Source: Methanobacterium sp. PtaU1.Bin242 (GTDB lineage Archaea > Methanobacteriota > Methanobacteria > Methanobacteriales > Methanobacteriaceae). From it: a DNA stretch of 8,177 bases. How positions within the stretch are numbered: position 1 is the first letter of the stretch; every line of letters begins with the position of its first letter. The position numbers and the translations under genes are program-made. Shown one piece after another: positions 4,884 to 8,177 of this stretch. The stretch lies in contig MVQZ01000306.1 in NCBI GenBank assembly GCA_002067565.1, positions 1 through 8,177 on the forward strand. The letters are read 5' to 3'. Under the pieces are notes generated by a model. That model saw nothing but the letters and a program-made list of their open reading frames with translations, did not search any database and was not told the DNA's origin.

Positions 4884-6614
4884 ATGATGTTTAATGATCT
4901 ACTTGAACTGGCAGGTAAAAGAAAACTGAAACTGATATGTGCCTGTTTATTGCATGCTATTTCCTGTGGCCTGGCTATAATACCATTCTTCCTGATATAT
5001 CTACTATTTTTAGAGATATTCAGTACATCTCCTGATGAGGTACGTATATGGTGGATTCTGGCTTTAATTCCAGTGGTATATGTGATTATGTCCATTGCTC
5101 TTATTTATGCCTATAACCTGTCCCATGTTGCAGCCTACCAGATCCTCTACACTGTTAGAATCGAACTGGGTAAAAAACTATCTAAATTGCCCCTGGGTTT
5201 TTTCAATGAAAAAAATACAGGGGAACTTAAAACTGTGATTAACGAAAATGTGGAACTGTTAGAGTTTTTCCTGGCCCATCATCTTCCAGAGATGATAAGC
5301 ACCATCTTTGTGCCTTTATTTCTTGGAATTTTTCTTTTTATTATGGACTGGAGAATGGCCCTGGCTTCAGTGTTACCAGTAGCACTGGCAATGACTGTGA
5401 TCCTCCTTAAAAGCAGTGGATGGGGTGAGATGATAGATGAGTATCTATCTGCCCAGTCTGAGGTTAACGCCACAGTGGTGGAGTATGTTCAGGGGATAAA
5501 AGTGATAAAAGCATTTAATCACACCGCTGAATCTTTTAAGAAGTATAAGGGAGGTATGGCCTTTTGGAAGGATAGTGTTATTAAATGGTCCCGACAGAGG
5601 GCAGCCCCATTTACCCTTTATCAGGGCCTGATAACCTCCACCCTGGCATTTATCATTCCCGTAGGATTATGGCTCTACAGTAGTGAAATGTTAACAATGG
5701 AAACTTTTTTACTGTTCTTAATTGTGGGTCCTATATTTGGTGGTCTTTTCATGCGGATTTACGAATTTTTAAGGTATGGAATGGAAGAAAAAGAATGTAT
5801 GGATCGGATAAATAAGATATTTGACACTGAAAATATAACTGATGAAGGAAAAGAAAAGGTTGAATCTTTTGATATAACCTTTAATAACGTATTTTTCGCA
5901 TATGATAACAGGAACCCTATACTGAATGACATAAACTTTCATGTGCCACAAGGTACCAGATGTGCTCTTGTCGGGCCTTCTGGAGCAGGTAAAACCACCA
6001 TAGCAAGGTTAATTGTCAGATTCTGGGATGTGAATTATGGGAAAATCATGGTTGGAGATTATGATATTAGAGATCTATCCTTAAAAAATCTTTTATCCCA
6101 TGTATCTATCGTTTTACAGGACCCTTATCTTTTCAACGACACTATCCTTGAAAACATTAAAATAGGAAATCCCCAAGCTTCCATGGATGATGTAATTGAA
6201 GTTTCAAAGGCTGCCAGATGCCATGAATTCATAGAAAAGCTTCCTGATGGTTATTCCACCGTTGTAGGTGAAAGGGGCGAGAGATTGAGTGGTGGAGAAA
6301 AACAGAGAATATCAATTGCCCGGGCACTCTTAAAGGATGCTCCCATTGTTATTCTGGATGAAGCCACAGTTTTCATTGACCCTGAAAATGAATCCCTCAT
6401 TCAGGATGCCATCAGCAACCTCACCAGAAATAGAACAGTCCTGGTCATAGCCCATAAACTGTACACCATCACCAATGCTGAGCAAATACTGGTTCTAGAT
6501 GAAGGTAAAATCATAGAAAGAGGATCTTATAGTGATCTGATGGATGCTGGTGGTCTTTTCAGGGAAATGTGGGACACACATATCTCAACTTTAGATTGGG
6601 AGATAAAAAGGTGA
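4884..6614 (+). CDS. ABC transporter of the exporter fold (fused membrane and ATPase domains), first of a pair
   Basis: A 576-residue half-transporter, full length for the family. Six membrane helices lie at about 17-45, 55-79, 137-155, 157-176, 245-266 and 273-293, followed by an ATPase domain: Walker A GPSGAGKTT (364-372), Q-loop Q412, signature LSGGE (468-472), Walker B VILDEA (489-494) and switch H524. After Walker B it reads ATVFIDPENE rather than the usual ATSALD form, so the D-loop is atypical although catalytic residues are intact. It is paralogous to the next gene (shared KL-x-KL-x-LGFF, TGEL and QGI-x-VIK segments), so a heterodimer is likely. Co-transcription with an ECF module suggests work on the same substrate path, perhaps import as for YbtP/YbtQ or IrtA/IrtB, though export cannot be excluded. 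GTG 4875 is a less likely start. Confidence 0.87.
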   Translation: MMFNDLLELAGKRKLKLICACLLHAISCGLAIIPFFLIYLLFLEIFSTSPDEVRIWWILALIPVVYVIMSIALIYAYNLSHVAAYQILYTVRIELGKKLSKLPLGFFNEKNTGELKTVINENVELLEFFLAHHLPEMISTIFVPLFLGIFLFIMDWRMALASVLPVALAMTVILLKSSGWGEMIDEYLSAQSEVNATVVEYVQGIKVIKAFNHTAESFKKYKGGMAFWKDSVIKWSRQRAAPFTLYQGLITSTLAFIIPVGLWLYSSEMLTMETFLLFLIVGPIFGGLFMRIYEFLRYGMEEKECMDRINKIFDTENITDEGKEKVESFDITFNNVFFAYDNRNPILNDINFHVPQGTRCALVGPSGAGKTTIARLIVRFWDVNYGKIMVGDYDIRDLSLKNLLSHVSIVLQDPYLFNDTILENIKIGNPQASMDDVIEVSKAARCHEFIEKLPDGYSTVVGERGERLSGGEKQRISIARALLKDAPIVILDEATVFIDPENESLIQDAISNLTRNRTVLVIAHKLYTITNAEQILVLDEGKIIERGSYSDLMDAGGLFREMWDTHISTLDWEIKR

Positions 6615-6618
6615 TAAC

Positions 6619-7752
6619 ATGTATAAAGAAATATTTAACTTGGCCGGTGCGAAAAAGTCTCAGTTAAGATCCACATTTATTTTAATGTCCATTTACGGGA
6701 TGATTAAAACAATACCTTTAATATTTCTTTATTTTATTATACTGGAATTTCTAAATCCTTCTCTGGATATTGTTAAAATTTTAGGGCTGGCTGGATTAAT
6801 AGCCATTAGTTACGTTATGCTTACCATCATTGATCATCGTCTTTTTCTGCGTTCCATGGAGCAGGGGTTAACTATTTCCTATGATGTGAGAATGAAGTTA
6901 GGTGACAAGTTAACCAAACTTTCACTGGGTTTTTTCACAGAAAATGCCACAGGAGAACTTAACACCACCCTGGGAGAATATGTGTCTCGTGTTGAGTATT
7001 TCATCACCTACATGGCCCCTTATTTACTCAGTTCCCAGATAACTACGATAATAGTGTTGATTCTATTTTTTATTTTAGACTGGAGACTGGCATTGGCTGC
7101 CCTTGCAATTACACCCTTAATATGGCTGGCTTTTAAATATTCTGATAAAGTGGCTGAGAGAGTGCAAAAAGAAAGGGAAAAATCATTATTTAATGTTAAT
7201 TCCAGGATTTTGGATTTCATACAGGGTATTTCTGTTATTAAAATTTTTAATCAGGATATTGTTAAATTCCAGAGTTTCCAGAAGGCAGTTGAAGAATTCC
7301 GGGATAAAAATATCCAGAACACATCTGCAACCATCATTCCAGGTATTATTCTACTGGTGTTTTCCAGTTTGTTCATCTTCATAATTCTGCCATTTGGGTT
7401 ATATTTCTATTTTAACGGCACTTTAAGCCTGGAAATCCTAATATTTTTTATTATAGCCACTCCTGCATTTTCAGATTCACTGGCACACTATCTTTATGGA
7501 TATTTACATGTGAAACACTCCATTGGCCATGCCATAAAACATATATTCCAGGTTTTAGATGAAGAAAGTCTTCCAGAACCGCAGGAAGTTGTGAAAATTG
7601 AAAGATTCGATATTGTATTTAAAAACGTAAACTTTAGCTACGACAACCAGCCGCTGCTTGAAAATATAAGCGGTTACGGTGGTTCCAAATGTCCCGTTGT
7701 CGTTATAGGTGATCCGGTCGGGAAAGATCAGAGTTTGAAATCGTTGCTTTAG
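6619..7752 (+). CDS. ABC transporter of the exporter fold, second of the pair, truncated before Walker A
   Basis: AAGGTGAT (6608-6615), overlapping the previous stop, precedes the ATG. Residues 1-351 are genuine. They comprise six membrane helices (about 19-44, 53-72, 136-153, 157-172, 240-262, 270-285), the LGFF and TGEL segments shared with the preceding paralogue, and the first strands of the ATPase domain (IVFKNVNFSYDNQPLLENIS). After Ser351 (codon 7669-7671) the homology stops. The remaining 26 residues to the TAG at 7750-7752 are antisense to a serine recombinase and are meaningless as ABC protein. About 230 residues, including Walker A, signature and Walker B, are absent, so this product could not hydrolyse ATP. 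A whole copy is presumably present in the source organism if the join is artefactual. Its partner is the full-length ABC protein upstream. Confidence 0.8.
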   Translation: MYKEIFNLAGAKKSQLRSTFILMSIYGMIKTIPLIFLYFIILEFLNPSLDIVKILGLAGLIAISYVMLTIIDHRLFLRSMEQGLTISYDVRMKLGDKLTKLSLGFFTENATGELNTTLGEYVSRVEYFITYMAPYLLSSQITTIIVLILFFILDWRLALAALAITPLIWLAFKYSDKVAERVQKEREKSLFNVNSRILDFIQGISVIKIFNQDIVKFQSFQKAVEEFRDKNIQNTSATIIPGIILLVFSSLFIFIILPFGLYFYFNGTLSLEILIFFIIATPAFSDSLAHYLYGYLHVKHSIGHAIKHIFQVLDEESLPEPQEVVKIERFDIVFKNVNFSYDNQPLLENISGYGGSKCPVVVIGDPVGKDQSLKSLL

Positions 7753-8177
7753 GTTGATATCCGCGACGGACCACAGATGCGCGATGTTCATGAGGAAGAA
7801 TTTGCAATAGTTCAGGCAGGCTTCCGTGTTATTGAGTTCGATCGTTGTTTCGTTTAGCTCGACCTGTTTGGCGAGGATCTCGGATTTCAGTTTCTCGGAC
7901 TTGCGTTTATAAGTCTCGTCATCAAATGTTCCTTTCATGGCCAGTTCTTCGGCCCTCTCCAACTGATCGTTCAATTCTTTTAATTCTTTCTCGATTTGGT
8001 ATTCTTCTTTGATCTCATCAGACTGCACTTTCTTAAGCGCGTCAAGAACGATGGTATTGAAGAGGTCGATCACGTCCTCGCGTGGTTCCAAAGTTTTCAG
8101 GAGTTCGAAGAACTGTGTTTCGAGGATGTCTTTCTTGACGCTGAATGAACAGCCTTTAATCCGGCAATGATAATAGC
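7555..8177 (-). CDS. Large serine recombinase, C-terminal part only (5' end beyond window; 3' end lost at junction)
   Basis: The minus-strand frame enters at the right edge. It shows the second half of a zinc ribbon (YYHCRIKGCSF, a C-x4-C pair, at about 8142-8175). A long Glu/Lys-rich coiled coil follows (KEEYQIEKELKELND to LKSEILAKQVELNE), and then a typical C-terminal segment (LKQRFQTLIFPD, YNDNGTFGTTVTAYIF). These are the DNA-binding and coiled-coil domains of large serine recombinases, used for integration and excision of mobile elements. The catalytic N-terminal domain lies outside the window. About 172 residues (8175 down to 7660) belong to the recombinase. The frame then runs as antisense of the ABC gene to a stop at 7555-7557, so its last 34 or so residues are not native. 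CG-rich composition unlike the left part points to a different, probably bacterial, source. Confidence 0.82.
   Translation of the reverse strand, partial: YYHCRIKGCSFSVKKDILETQFFELLKTLEPREDVIDLFNTIVLDALKKVQSDEIKEEYQIEKELKELNDQLERAEELAMKGTFDDETYKRKSEKLKSEILAKQVELNETTIELNNTEACLNYCKFFLMNIAHLWSVADINLKQRFQTLIFPDRITYNDNGTFGTTVTAYIFKQRLVVVAKVYVFKYNIESFNFHNFLRFWKTFFI
7660..7671. other. Junction between archaeal ABC gene and foreign serine recombinase DNA
   Basis: On the plus strand, 7660-7671 reads ENIS, as expected of an ABC ATPase. On the minus strand the same bases read AYIF, as expected near the end of a serine recombinase. The breakpoint therefore lies within these 12 bases or so, which suit both partners (microhomology). 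To the left CG dinucleotides are rare (none in 7441-7500); to the right they are common (five in 7861-7920), and GC rises from about one third to nearly one half in the same rows. Confidence 0.75.

Noticed and set aside
4826..5095. Minus-strand open frame across the ATPase/ABC boundary
   Set aside because: It is antisense to two conserved genes with clear motifs and shows no motif or start signal of its own.

Overview
The window looks like part of a methanogenic archaeon of the Methanobacteriales type (Methanobacterium/Methanobrevibacter-like), joined at its right end to a short piece of different, probably bacterial, DNA. The archaeal assignment is an inference. It rests on low GC, scarcity of CG dinucleotides, GGTGAT/AGGTGA-type Shine-Dalgarno sites, an archaeal-looking TATA element before the first gene, and tightly packed co-directional genes. 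No rRNA, tRNA or other taxonomic marker is present.

Layout. Positions 1-90 hold the last 29 codons of an unidentified upstream gene. Positions 91-297 are AT-rich intergenic DNA with a T-rich possible terminator and a candidate promoter. Then comes one plus-strand operon. It opens with four tandem paralogous membrane proteins of 175-185 residues that look like substrate-binding S components of an ECF (energy-coupling factor) transporter (298-825, 855-1412, 1430-1957, 1976-2503). An EcfT transmembrane coupling protein follows (2552-3343). Next is a double ATPase (two EcfA domains in one polypeptide) that is broken near its start (3336-3458 plus 3430-4878). Last are two paralogous ABC proteins of the exporter fold, one complete (4884-6614) and one cut off before its Walker A motif (6619 to about 7671).

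At 7660-7671 the reading switches to the C-terminal third of a large serine recombinase on the minus strand (to 8177, running off the window). Base composition changes at the same point. The breakpoint lies inside a few bases compatible with both genes, so it is either a chimeric assembly or amplification join, or a true rearrangement or insertion.

How the genes may work together. EcfT plus the double ATPase should form one energising module, and the four S proteins should dock on it through the shared AxxxA motif in their first helix. The two exporter-fold ABC proteins probably form a heterodimer acting on the same or a related substrate, as in YbtP/YbtQ and IrtA/IrtB, which are exporter-fold proteins that import metal-siderophore complexes. 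The substrate cannot be read from the sequence. The most unusual aspects are four S paralogues with differing membrane-embedded charges feeding one T/AA module, mosaic similarity among those paralogues, and loss of the first Walker A motif from the double ATPase by a frameshifting deletion.
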